Shown here: positions 1 through 8,900 of the stretch, in pieces
How the letters are laid out: every line of letters begins with the position of its first letter
How positions within the stretch are numbered: the stretch's first letter is position 1
Assembly (NCBI GenBank): GCA_003990745.1
Contig: RBNI01007311.1
Span: forward strand, 1 to 10,446
Direction of reading: 5' to 3'
DNA from: Jimgerdemannia flammicorona
Taxonomy: Eukaryota; Mucoromycota; Endogonomycetes; Endogonales; Endogonaceae
Length of the DNA: 10,446 nt
Program-made: the position numbers and the translations under genes
The notes under the pieces: generated by a model
The model's database searches: none
Told to the model about the DNA's origin: nothing
What the model saw: the letters and a program-made list of their open reading frames with translations, nothing else

Positions 1-235
1 AGGCAAGATTTTAAAAGTTTATAACTTTTAAAATCATAATAGCTTTTAAAAAAAAATTTACCAATAATTTTTTATATAATAATTCTACCTTTGGTAAAAA
101 TTTTATGAAAAAAAAAAAAATTGTTTTTAAACAAATTGAGATATATTTTTAACAGAAAAACAATGTTTCAAAAAATCGTTTTTTTCAAACTTTAATTTGT
201 CTGCTAAATGATTTTAAAAGATGATCTTATCTACA
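1..235. other. A+T-rich tract without genes
   Basis: This stretch is almost entirely A and T, with several A or T runs of 6-13 bases and only a handful of G/C bases. It contains a perfect 13-bp inverted repeat (see 7-35) and a weaker one with arms at 57-64 and 91-98. There is no coding potential and no match to the LINE copies elsewhere in the window. It could be old, mutation-saturated repeat DNA or an A+T-rich flank of the retrotransposon array; the sequence does not decide. Confidence 0.6.
7..35. repeat. Perfect 13-bp inverted repeat, 3-nt loop
   Basis: Arms at 7-19 and 23-35 are exact reverse complements around a TAT centre. In sequence this A+T-rich such a palindrome can arise easily, so a function such as a transposon end or terminator is not claimed. 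Confidence 0.6.
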
Positions 236-540
236 GTTAAAGAGATAAGTCCTTTACTCACCTCATCTGAGAGAACCAGGCTCTATCTATAATGAGAGTT
301 TTTCTTTATCTGTTATTCTCTTTCAGATGATGAGAGCTATTCTATTTAGCTCAAGTATAGTCTTGTATATATATTGGAGTTTTGGGCATATGCTTTTGGT
401 CATTAGTATATAGCTGAGTTCTCTCTGATAGTAGAGAGAGTATGGTATGCAGAATGAGGTACAGGCCACCATACCTGGCATGGTTGAGCTACTGGACAAT
501 AGTTAGCCTAGATTAATAAGGGAGTAGTACTTGATGGATA
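236..540. other. Unassigned intergenic segment left of copy A
   Basis: Less A+T-rich than the preceding tract, with no open frame of note. It does not align by eye with the 3' UTR that follows ORF2 in copies B and C (5570-5961 and 9584-9970), although it occupies the corresponding place beside copy A. A small hairpin, CTCTCT-GATAGT-AGAGAG, lies near 421-438. Either copy A was truncated or rearranged here, or this is a diverged 3' end or a different repeat. Confidence 0.5.
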
Positions 541-1071
541 GTGGGGAAGGGAAAGAAATAAAGAAAATATATAATTGCTCAAACATCTAAGTATCTTCAT
601 GTTTTCAGCTAAACAGAACCCAACTATAAGATAGCTATCAGAATTGTATATAGTATTAATAGTATAGTAGGTAGTCTCATAAAGAGTATAAAGAGAGTAG
701 GTATAAAGTTCCTCCTGCCATTCATTAATAGTGAACCAGTTGAGTTACTTATGACTAAAGTTATCTTAGAAGGCTAAGTATGAACTATTGAGAAGATCAA
801 ACTTATAGAGATGGTTATAATGAAACTTATCTCTATAGAGGCAGAAGTGAGATTAGATAAAGTATTCATAATACCAGATGAGTGTAGAGTATATAAGCCA
901 GATGAGGAAGGAGAGAATATGATCAGCCCCCCATAACTATAAGTAGCCATAGGATATAATGTACTAAATAAGAGCCTGAGAGGAGGAGGCCCATTCCTAT
1001 AGTAGCTAGTTTTAGAGAAAGAACTGAAGGAAGGAGTGAAGTAAGTAAGTTATATAGACCTAGGAATAAAG

Positions 1072-1165
1072 ATCCTAGTTAGTACTTCTAATAAGTTAAT
1101 TTAATCTAATTGAATTGAATTGATTTAGATAGAATCCTATCTAGATCAACTTATTGAGAGTATTA
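1072..1165. repeat. 94-bp hairpin insertion in copy A (MITE-like)
   Basis: Copy B reads straight from GATGAAG to GTCTCAG (about 6447-6460); copy A has about 94 extra bases at the same point. The extra sequence has nested inverted repeats: AATAAGTT at 1090-1097 pairs with AACTTATT at 1148-1155, and TAGATAG at 1126-1132 pairs with CTATCTA at 1137-1143. GAATT/TGAATTGA repeats lie between. A diverged duplication of the GTCTCAGTAC-like target may flank it (left ATCCTAGTTAGTAC), but this is uncertain. It could be a small non-autonomous DNA transposon or a local rearrangement. Confidence 0.45.
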
Positions 1166-1834
1166 GTCTCAGTACTAGTTGAGAAAGTCAAACCAAAAGA
1201 TCCAATGTTAGAAGATATCAATAATATAACTCAGGAGATATATAATAAAATACTCTTTAAGAAAACTGATAAGATTGTTACCAGACTTACTACACCAATT
1301 CCAATAGGCTTAGAGAGGTATGATATATGATAATGGAAGGAAGAGAGGCTGAGAAAAGAACTGCCAAGTATAGAATAGCTGAAAAATTCAACTACCCAAC
1401 TAATAGCATCATCAAAGATCTGCTTGAGATGCTTCAATATTTGAAGTTCAGAGATAGTAGTCAGAAGAAAGCTCATAGAAGAGAGAGACTATACTTTAGC
1501 TGAGTCCTGATGAAAGTATATATATTGGCCAACTTGACTATTGGTGATCAGAGAGGACTATGAGTACAGCAGAAGCCAAGAGTTCATTCCACCTTTACTA
1601 TATTCTGAAATATAAGATTAATAATGTCAAATTCTTTATTAGTATATAGTATATCTAGGTATATATAAGAGAGAGGTCTTAGATATAGCTTATCTCAATT
1701 AGTATAGTATAGTTAGCTAAGTCAACATAATTACACATTTTGAGATTAAGTTCTATACTATTTGCTGTGAGCCAATTTTCATAAAAGTCAACTATCCTCT
1801 GATCCTCAGTAGTAGTGTAATGAGTAAGGACAAT

Positions 1835-1840
1835 ATCATC
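1835..1840 (-). other. Copy A RT motif C aspartate pair (FTDD)
   Basis: The two GAT codons encode the catalytic Asp-Asp of RT motif C, within FTDDIVLT. The same position in copy B (7135-7140) reads GAC AAT, Asp-Asn. Downstream residues (WLTANSIELNLKMCNYV) fit the RT region that follows motif C in LINE elements. Confidence 0.75.
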
Positions 1841-3484
1841 AGTAAAGAAAAGCTTGAGGGAGAAGTAATACTCTTTAAACTGATCATTAAAGAAGTCAGT
1901 AAGAGGATTAATAAAGATGTTAAAAAGCCAAGTAGAGAGAAGAGAGTTTAGAAAGAGACTATGCTCAGTAGATACTGAAGAGATAATGAGGTCATTAACA
2001 ACTATCTGATAAGAATAGTAATTGAAGAGACTTTGAATAATACTGAGAAGAGCCATATCAGCATCTTATTTCTTAAGTTAGAAGAAAATAAGCTTAAGAG
2101 AGACTTGATCATATACCTGCTGGAGGTTAAGAAATATATAGCAGTCCCATCTCTTAGTCTATATCTCATATAAGAGTAAGACATGAGAAAGGGAAAAGAA
2201 GTGAGTTTGGAAGCCACCCAAATAGCATAATATTTCTAATAAGCTGCTATAAGATTTGATATAATTTTTTAAACACCACTCAAAGAGTTAGCAAAATATC
2301 TCAGTAAGAGTGATAGGGCAAAACTCATCAATTATCTGAGGTTTCTCTTTCTTGAGAATTGGGGAGATGATGGTAGTATTCAGTAGTGAAGAGTGAGCCC
2401 CCAAACCACACACAATTAGAAGAAGAACAAAGCTTTTAACAGACTACAGGGGGTATATTTTTTTCCTACTATTACCCAAAGAATTCAGACATACAAGGAG
2501 TCAGCACTACAGGTCTTTGTAAGGAAGTAACTATAGATAGCCCTCTAAACCATATGTTGGTGAAACCAAGACTACAGTCTAAGAGCCCCTACATCAAGAG
2601 AGAAGATGTCCTCAGAATCATCAAGATATAAGATAGTATTCAGTTAGCCAAAGATAGTAGTAAAATAGGAAACTACATCATCAAATACCAGAACAGCAGT
2701 AGAGTGAGACTGAAGAGAAGTAGGGAGGGATGGAGCAGTATACTTGCTTGAAACTATGAATAACATTAGAGATCAAAGATATACTTTGAAGAAGGTCTTA
2801 TTACAAGAGCAGTTTTACTCTAAATTCTCTAGCATCATATAAGTCCAGAATATTCTCACAGATGGACTATAGACTAGAGATCAAAAGAGAGTCAAGAGAA
2901 TCTACAAACTACTGATAATCTTCTACAAAGTAAAAGCCAGAGATATGATCCCAAATTGAGTAGATGGATCTAACAATAATATTACAAATAATATCTGAAG
3001 ATTCCTGAAGGTGAGCTTGGATGACCAAGTTGATCAGATATTTTACAGAGAAGTAATAGATACTAGCTAAGGTAGTAACTGATAAGGAAGAGAAGAGGAA
3101 AGAGATAGTAAGGAGAGAGGAGTAGTTACTAGTGATAGGAGGAGTGGAATAAATAAGAGTTATATAGAGGGATATAATAGTGAATATATGACTAATATGT
3201 ATAGATTCAGTCACCAGGGTGAGATAATTTAATGACCATATTATCTTAGAGGTATCAACAATATCTATTCAATCATAACGATCAGAGGTATATTACTAAA
3301 GGGGGTATTTAAATATGTATTGATATCACTAATCCAAAGGCCTTTATTCAGAAAGAAATCAGATATAAGGTTATGAAAACCAATAATAGGAAGAGAGGGG
3401 TAGGTATAAATCCTGATCAATACTAAGCTCTAGAACATAAGCTAGAGATAGAAGAGGTTGGCAGAAGATCTAGAAATAAGGAAG

Positions 3485-3496
3485 ATAAAGTGGTTT
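3485..3496. repeat. SINE target-site duplication, left copy
   Basis: ATAAAGTGGTTT is repeated exactly at 3833-3844. The last three Ts merge into the 26-base T run, so the boundary could be shifted by a few bases. Confidence 0.8.
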
Positions 3497-3655
3497 TTTT
3501 TTTTTTTTTTTTTTTTTTTCCTCTATAGGCCAGAGCCCCATTTATTAACTATCTAAAATCCTCATGCCATACCAGCAGCCATATTCTGCATCTCACCCTA
3601 CCCTACTCTCACACTATAATTTCCAAACCAATAACAATCTAAGCACCTTTAGGAT

Positions 3656-3743
3656 GTGAGTTGCGACCTCACTGCCCAAGTAACTAGATCCTCTTATCTA
3701 GTCTGCCCCACTCAAGAGTGGGTATAGGTTGTGAGCCCCAACC
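3656..3743 (-). other. Cluster of four consecutive hairpins in the SINE
   Basis: Four perfect or near-perfect stem-loops lie within 88 bp: 3656-3672 (5-bp stem, 7-nt loop), 3683-3702 (7-bp stem, 6-nt loop), 3707-3722 (7-bp arms around 2 nt) and 3727-3743 (5-bp stem, 7-nt loop). Such density implies a folded RNA head for the SINE transcript. No closing acceptor-type stem was found, so a complete tRNA cloverleaf is not claimed. Confidence 0.65.
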
Positions 3744-3797
3744 ACCTCAAGTACTTGGCATCTAGTGTACCTGGCCTACCCCTATTAGTGCCTCTCT

Positions 3798-3824
3798 ATC
3801 TTGTCCATCTTGCCCATCTTGCCC
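3798..3824. repeat. Three tandem 9-nt repeats at SINE 5' end
   Basis: The plus strand reads ATCTTGTCC, then ATCTTGCCC twice. They lie near the minus-strand 5' end of the insert; any role, such as in Pol III transcription, is unknown. Confidence 0.7.
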
Positions 3825-3832
3825 AGTTGCCA

Positions 3833-3844
3833 ATAAAGTGGTTT
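3833..3844. repeat. SINE target-site duplication, right copy
   Basis: This is the exact match to 3485-3496. It lies at the 5' (minus-strand) end of the SINE-like insert and continues into the copy A endonuclease sequence homologous to copy B around 8795. Confidence 0.8.
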
Positions 3845-4049
3845 GATATAAAGACTATGAAGCCATTATTCTGATGGCCTAAAATCCTATATGATATCAA
3901 AAGAGATAACATATGAATGAGTGGAGAGAGGTAAAACAGAATGTGCTATATTTTATAAATGAAAAAGAATATTAAGAGTAGGACTAATTAACCAACTGAG
4001 AAAATTAAACTTGTTCTGAGTTATTTCATATGCATTGAGGAACTAATTC

Positions 4050-5077
4050 TTATTGTAGGCCAGGCATAATAGAATCAATAGTATGAGAAGTATCTAAGAA
4101 GAAAGTCTCTACTTCCAAATCTATCACTATCTTTCCAATTATGACTATATTATTCTCTACCTTCAAAGCAGAGTCAGTTGATAGAAGGTAAAAGAAAAGA
4201 GAGTGAGGCTGAGTTCTACAGTCCATACTTTGTAGAAGATCTATACTTCAGGTTCTTTATAGTAGTATCACTAGCCTACTACTGAATTTAAGCATGCAAG
4301 AACAGGAGGACCCATATCTTCATAGACTTTATAGTTTTCTTGTTATAGAAAAGTACTGGATTCTAGGTTAAAAGTACTGAGAACCTAAGTCCCTTCATCT
4401 TTATTTAGAAGGCTGTGATATAATTAGATTATAGAAGAAATTCTATGGTCAATATCAAAATATATAACATTTTGAGAATCTTTAACAATATTATATAGAT
4501 GTTATATAGATTCTTCTGAATCTGTCTGATCTTGAGATAGGCAAACTTATTAATATAGATATGCTCTAGTATACAGTTAGTAATAAATAAGAGATTAACT
4601 TATTAGTTATATATAAAATAGTGATAGTAGTTATAACCTTTACCAGTATAGAGTAGGCCTAGATTCTATCTTTGATAGAGATCTTCTTGATAGTTGAGGT
4701 ATATAATTTGAAAGGAGCAGAGATTGAAGCAAAGGATACAGATAGACTAATGGTACTGAGATTCACAAATAGAGCTTAGAGCATTGATACAGTAGTCTTG
4801 TCCTTGTCTTTTTAGAGAATAGAAACTTAGATACTATCAGTATAGCTACAGAAGTTGTCTCCTTAGATAATGCCCCAGATTGCAATATGACAGCTTTAGT
4901 AGCCCACTTATCTGATCTCTTCTAAGCCTTTAACTATGTATTCTTAGTAGGACCAATAAGAGGGAGGGCTGAAAACTTAGAGAAAGTAGTGATAGATAGA
5001 GTAGTAACAGTACTTTCCAAAGAAATAATAAATGATAAAAGAGCAATGAGTGTAGATTATATAGCAAACTGCACCAT
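4050..5077 (-). pseudogene. Copy A ORF1 (Gag-like) remnant
   Basis: Upstream of ORF2, copy A holds a decayed reading frame. The 3' part matches copy B ORF1 (for example FAYLKIRQIQKNLYN against FAHLKIGQIQKNLYD). The 5' part exists only here: a coherent frame from a possible ATG at 5075-5077, with pieces such as FSALPLIGPTKNT and SDKWATKAVILQSGALSKET, runs to about 4660 with scattered stops and then changes frame before 4599. The estimated length is about 340 codons. The terminal TGA of B appears here as TAA (4050-4052). By position it should be the ORF1 nucleic-acid-binding or Gag-like protein of a two-ORF LINE, but I see no zinc knuckle or RRM signature. The start is a guess. Confidence 0.5.
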
Positions 5078-5282
5078 TAGCTAAGTATTAATTTTAGAGA
5101 AATTTTGAGTCAATAGATATGAGATCTGTTTACTTATTTTAACTAGCTTTTTAATTAAATTGAGATCAGCTAAGAGATCTATAAGGCTAAGTAGAGGTTA
5201 TTCCGAAACTAGTATTTCGAAAACTTTTCTTATTACTGATAAGGGGTGGGGTATAGAAGAGAAGACTGGATATTGGATATTA
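5078..5282 (-). other. Probable 5' UTR of copy A
   Basis: About 205 bp lie between the possible ORF1 start and the telomeric remnant, without open frame. The segment has a small inverted repeat, CGAAA at 5204-5208 with TTTCG at 5215-5219, which carries two of the very few CpG sites left in copy A. A LINE internal promoter would be expected here, but no motif can be assigned. Whether this is the true 5' end or another truncation cannot be told from one copy. Confidence 0.35.
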
Positions 5283-5293
5283 TTAGGGTTAGG
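5283..5293 (+). repeat. Telomeric repeat remnant between copy A and mini-element
   Basis: TTAGGGTTAGG immediately precedes the CTTCAAGTAAG that marks an element 3' end on the minus strand. It is shorter than the other two tracts. Confidence 0.85.
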
Positions 5294-5551
5294 CTTCAAG
5301 TAAGAATTTAGAAGAAAAGATACATTAGAATAACAAATGGCAAAGACTTCTAAGATAAGAAAAGAGAAAAAGCAGTCTAAGAAAAGTAGTCCAGCTTGTT
5401 GTAAGATAAGGATGGCTTAGCTTGACCAAGATGTAAAAAGCAAAACAAGGCTAGTAAAGTAAATAATTAGCTAAGAAGTATAAACAAAAACACACTCAGT
5501 TGGGACCAAAGAAGTGATGAGTCTATTGACAATCACTTGATAAGAATAGTG
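5294..5551 (-). mobile_element. Internally deleted mini-element of the LINE
   Basis: The 3' (minus-strand) part, 5294 to about 5490, matches the 3' UTR of copies B and C, beginning with the same CTTCAAGTAAGAATTTA. It lacks about 10 bp that include the AATAAA signal and carries about 76 extra bases (5365-5440) not found in B or C. The remaining 59 bp (5493-5551) match RT-domain sequence 7262-7320 of copy B, just upstream of motif B. About 1.56 kb of ORF2 and UTR is missing between the two parts, and both outer ends abut telomeric repeats. It encodes nothing. Either it is a non-autonomous derivative moved by the LINE machinery or a one-off product of template jumping during reverse transcription. 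Confidence 0.8.
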
Positions 5552-5569
5552 GTTAGGGTTAGGGTTAGG
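5552..5569 (+). repeat. Telomeric tract between mini-element and copy B
   Basis: This is about three TTAGGG units in register with the other tracts, ending in TTAGG directly before the copy B 3' end at 5570. The G at 5551-5552 could belong to either side. Confidence 0.9.
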
Positions 5570-5961
5570 CTTCAAGTAAGAATTTATTCGTTGTAGAGAA
5601 GACAGAGTACATCGGAGCAACAAAAAATGAGACTCCTAAGATAAGAAAAGCAAAACAAGGCCAGCGAAGTAAACAACTAGCTAAGAAGTACAAAACAAAG
5701 GCCAGAGAGGTGACTATCCTATGGACAGGCTGGATAAAACCATTTTGTCATGGCTGTAAAGATAATAAATATGAAAAGCAAAGAAAAGAAAGGCTAAGAT
5801 ATAATACACATTTGCCCAGTGCCAACAACATGAACCATATCAACAACCAAATACCAAACAACTAACATGAGATGAATAACTCAACGTGCTCTCAATAACA
5901 AGGGAACCGACTGGGCAAACGAGGGAAGAGATAGAAATAAAGAAAAAGTACGATTGCTCGA
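5570..5961 (-). other. Copy B 3' UTR
   Basis: A 392-bp noncoding end lies after the ORF2 stop. It is nearly collinear with the copy C UTR (9584-9970). The terminal part next to the telomere tract is the most conserved among mini-element, B and C, as expected for the region recognised by the element's own RT. On the minus strand it ends in AATAAA, then ATTC..TTGAAG, then the CCTAACCC tract. Confidence 0.8.
5583..5588 (-). promoter_or_regulatory. AATAAA signal near copy B 3' end
   Basis: AATAAA on the minus strand lies 13 nt before the junction with the telomeric tract. The spacing suits a polyadenylation signal, yet no A tail is found at the junction. The element DNA continues into CCTAACCC instead. 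It could be chance in A+T-rich sequence. Confidence 0.45.
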
Positions 5962-8900
5962 TCACCCAAGCATCTTCATAATCTCGGTCAGACAGAACCC
6001 GACCATGAGATGGCCACCAGAATTATACATGGCGTCGATAGCATGATAGGCTGTCTCGTGAAGAGCGTGAAGAGGGTAGGCATGAAGTTCCTCCTGCCAT
6101 TCGTCATTGGTAAACCAGTCGAGTTGTTCATCTTGATCGGAAGAACTTCTGAATGCAGAATATGAACCATTGAGAAGACCGTACCTGAGGAGATAGCCAC
6201 AATAAAACTTATCTCTACAGGGGCAGGGGCGGAGTTGGCCAAAGTAGCCATAGCACCAGGTAAGCACAGAACGTACAAGTCGAGGGTGGAAGGAGAGGAC
6301 ATGATCAGCACCCCACAACTGCAAGCAGTCTTTGGGGGTAATGTACCGAATGAGAGCCTGGGAGGAGGAGGCCCATTCCTGCAGCAACTGGTCCCAAAGG
6401 AAGGACTGAAGGAAGGAGTGGAGCAAGCGAGTCTTGCAGACCTGGGGATGAAGGTCTCAGTACCAGTCGAGGAAGTCAAGCCAAGAGGTCCAATGTCGGA
6501 ACTTGTCAATAATAGAACCTGGGGGATGTGTGACAAAGCGCTTGCTAAGGGGACCAATGGGGTTGTTACCGGACTTGCTACACCAATCCAGATGGGCTTG
6601 GAATATGCAGCAGAGGTCTGACATATGACGAAGGAAGGAAGAGAGGCCAAGAATCTTGCTGCCAAGTAGGGGCCGGCCAGAAAATCCAACTGCCCAAGCA
6701 ACAGTGTCATCAAAGACCTTCTCGGGATGCTTCAACACCTGAAGCCCCATAGTAGTAGCCGGACAGGAAGCTCGTAGAAGGGGAAGGCCATACTCCAGCT
6801 AAGGCCTAATGAACATCCGTACGATAGCCAGTTTGACCATTGGCGACCAGAGGGGACCATGGGCACGGCAGAACCCAAGAGTTTGTTCCGCCTTCGCCAC
6901 ATTCTGCAATGCAAGTTCAGCAAAGTCGAATCCTTTGTTGGTATACAGTATGCCCAGGTACACATAGGAGGAGGGTCACGGGCAGGGCTCACCCCCAATC
7001 CATACAGTACAGTCAGCAGAGCTGACATAACTACACTTCTTGGAATTGAGTTCCATACCATTCACCAGAAGCCAATCCTCATAAAAGTCAATCATCCTCT
7101 GCCCCTCTGCAGCAGTGCAAGAGGTAAGGGCGATATTGTCAGTAAAGAAAAGCCCTAGGGGAAAGTCATATTTCTTAAATTGTTCATCAAAGGAGGCGGC
7201 GAGGGGGTTGATAAAGACATCAAAGAGCTAGGGGGAGAGGAGGGAACCTTGAAAAAGGCCGCACTCAGTGGGGACCGAAGGGGTGACGAGGCCATTAACA
7301 ACCACCTAATAAGAACAGTGATTGAACAGGCTTCGAATAATGCTAAGGAGGACCACATCGGCACCTCGGGCCTCAAGTCGAAGGAGAATAAGCTTGAGGG
7401 GGACTCGATCGTACACCTACCGGAGGTTAAGAAAGACATGGTGGCTCCATCCCTTGGCCCACGTCTCATGTGAAAGCAAGACATGGGAGAGGGAGGAGAA
7501 GCAGGTTTGGAAGCTGCCTTGGCAGCGCGACATTTCTGTCAGACCGCTTCGGCTCTTGACATAATCTTCCAAACACCACTCAAAGAGTCTATGAAACTTT
7601 CAGTTAGAGCAATAGGGCGAAACCTATCAATTGTCCAGGAATCCTCCTTCTTGGAGATCAGGGAGATGATGGTGAAATTCCAGTGGTGGGGAGTGAGCCC
7701 CCAGACCATGCACATCTGGAAGAAGAAGGACAAGGCTTTGGAGAGGCTACAGGGGGTGTCAACCTCGCCCTCCATCACTCGAAGGATCCGGATATATAGG
7801 GAATCAGCTCCACAGACCTTCGAGAGGGGGTAGCTGCAGATAGCCCTCCAAACTGCCAGCTGGTCAAATCAACCCTGCAGCCTAAGGGCACCCATACTGA
7901 GAGGGAAGATATCCTCAGAGTCATCGAGGTGGAGAGAGGCGTTCGGTTGGCCAAAGATAGTGGTAAAATAAGCAACCACATCATCGAACATCAGAACAGC
8001 GGGGAATTGAGACTGGAGTGGGGCAAGGAGGGTGGAGTGGTACGCTCGCTTAAAACCACAGATAGCATCAGAGACCGAGGATATACTGCGAAGAAGGTCC
8101 CACCGAGGGAGCGGCACTACCCTGATCTCTCTTGCATCATACGAGCCAAGAATATCCTCACATACTGACTATAGACCAGAGGTCAAAAGGGTGTCCAGGG
8201 AATCAATGAACTGCTGGCAATCTTCCACAGAGCAAAAGCCAGCGACATGATCCCAGATAGCATAGATGGACCTGACAACAGTATCGTAGACGATATCTGC
8301 CGATTCCCAAAGGTGAGCTTGAATGACTGGATCAGTCAGATATCTTGCAGAGTAACGATGGATGCCAGCCAAGGCAGTAACCGGCGAGGGAGAGAAGGAA
8401 AAGGAGACAGTAAGAAGGGAGGGGTGGTCGATAGCAACAGGAGGGGTGGAGCAGGTGAGGGATACGTGGAGGGATGTGGTGGCAAATGCATGATCAACAC
8501 ATGTAAAACCAGCCACTGGCATCAGGTGGTTCAATGACTACATCATCAGAGAGGTGTCGATAACATCCATCCGATCCCGGGGACCAGAGTTGACATCACT
8601 AAGATAGGCACTGAAGTGGATGTTGATGTCACCGATCAAGAGAGCCTTACCCGGGAAGGGACCAGACACAAGATCACGGAAGCCACTAATAGGAAGAGAG
8701 GGTGGGGCGTAAACCCCAACCAAAGCCAGGCCCTGGAACATGAGCCGGATATGGAAGAGGTTGGTGGAGGACCCAGAAATGAGGGGGGCGAAACGGTTTG
8801 ACACAAGGACCACGAGACCACCGGTCTGGTGACCCACAATCCTGTGTGACGCCGGAGGAGAGGACATATGAATGAGCGGAGAGGGACGTAGTAGGATGTG

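Larger units (their letters stand above)
3497..3832 (-). mobile_element. SINE-like insertion with poly(A) tail
   Basis: Copy A is interrupted in its endonuclease region by 336 bp that copy B lacks; the empty site in B is GAAACGGTTTGACAC near 8788-8802. Read on the minus strand, the insert is a body of about 313 bp (3832 to 3520) ending in a long A run (T run 3494-3519 on plus, 26 bases including the target TTT). It is flanked by 12-bp direct repeats. No coding frame is present. The body is clearly less A+T-rich than its host copy. At its minus-strand 5' end are three 9-nt repeats (3798-3824), followed by four close hairpins (3656-3743). One of these, GTGAG-GTCGCAA-CTCAC, has the 5-bp stem and 7-nt loop of a tRNA T-arm. 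A Pol III-transcribed SINE is the best reading. A tRNA origin is only suggested, since good A and B boxes at normal spacing are not seen. Confidence 0.8.
583..4053 (-). pseudogene. Copy A ORF2 remnant: APE endonuclease / reverse transcriptase
   Basis: This is the degenerate equivalent of the copy B ORF2. The start codon is ATA instead of ATG (4051-4053) and the position of the B stop codon reads TGT (583-585). Recognisable pieces: an endonuclease fragment at 2909-3214, where the conserved Asp-His of B has become Asn-Tyr (TSNYSSLLTISF); an RT block at about 1690-2130 with FLNLQQVYDQV (motif A region), NSLLSTWLFNIFINPL (motif B region) and FTDDIVLT at about 1820-1850 (motif C, both aspartates kept); and a post-RT fragment at 1320-1476. 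Many stops, a roughly 10-nt deletion near 1311 relative to B, the 94-bp insertion and the SINE make it non-functional. In several places it keeps a sense codon (CAG or TGG) where B has a stop, so the two copies decayed separately. Confidence 0.85.
541..5282 (-). mobile_element. Copy A: heavily mutated telomere-associated LINE
   Basis: Copy A is the oldest-looking member of the array. It aligns by eye with copy B from about 541 to 4594 and then extends about 690 bp further 5' than B. Compared with B, most differences are C-to-T or G-to-A, often CpA to TpA on either strand, and CpG is nearly absent (about five in the first 5.28 kb). Both ORFs are destroyed. A SINE-like element (3497-3832) sits in the endonuclease region and a roughly 94-bp hairpin insertion (1072-1165) in the C-terminal region. 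The 3' UTR and its telomeric junction are missing on the left. The 5' side meets a TTAGGG remnant at 5283. The start coordinate is approximate. Confidence 0.85.

Noticed and set aside
7..35. Rho-independent style terminator or transposon terminal repeat
   Set aside because: The palindrome is entirely A+T-rich apart from four bases, lies in low-complexity DNA and has no partner or adjacent gene.
3520..3832. Functional tRNA gene
   Set aside because: Individual arms look tRNA-like but there is no acceptor stem, no 7-nt anticodon loop in the central hairpins and no proper A/B box spacing.
5988..6713. 241-codon open frame on the minus strand in copy B, with a similar frame at 9856-10362 in copy C
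   Set aside because: It overlaps ORF2 in another frame. The CPC..H..C motif and continuity with the RT domain lie in the ORF2 frame, which is also the one uninterrupted in copy C. Part of the shadow frame matches copy A only where A has a 10-nt deletion.
6235..8801. Many plus-strand open frames of 60-128 codons opposite copy B
   Set aside because: They lie opposite the well-supported ORF2, resemble no family, and are not maintained in copy A.
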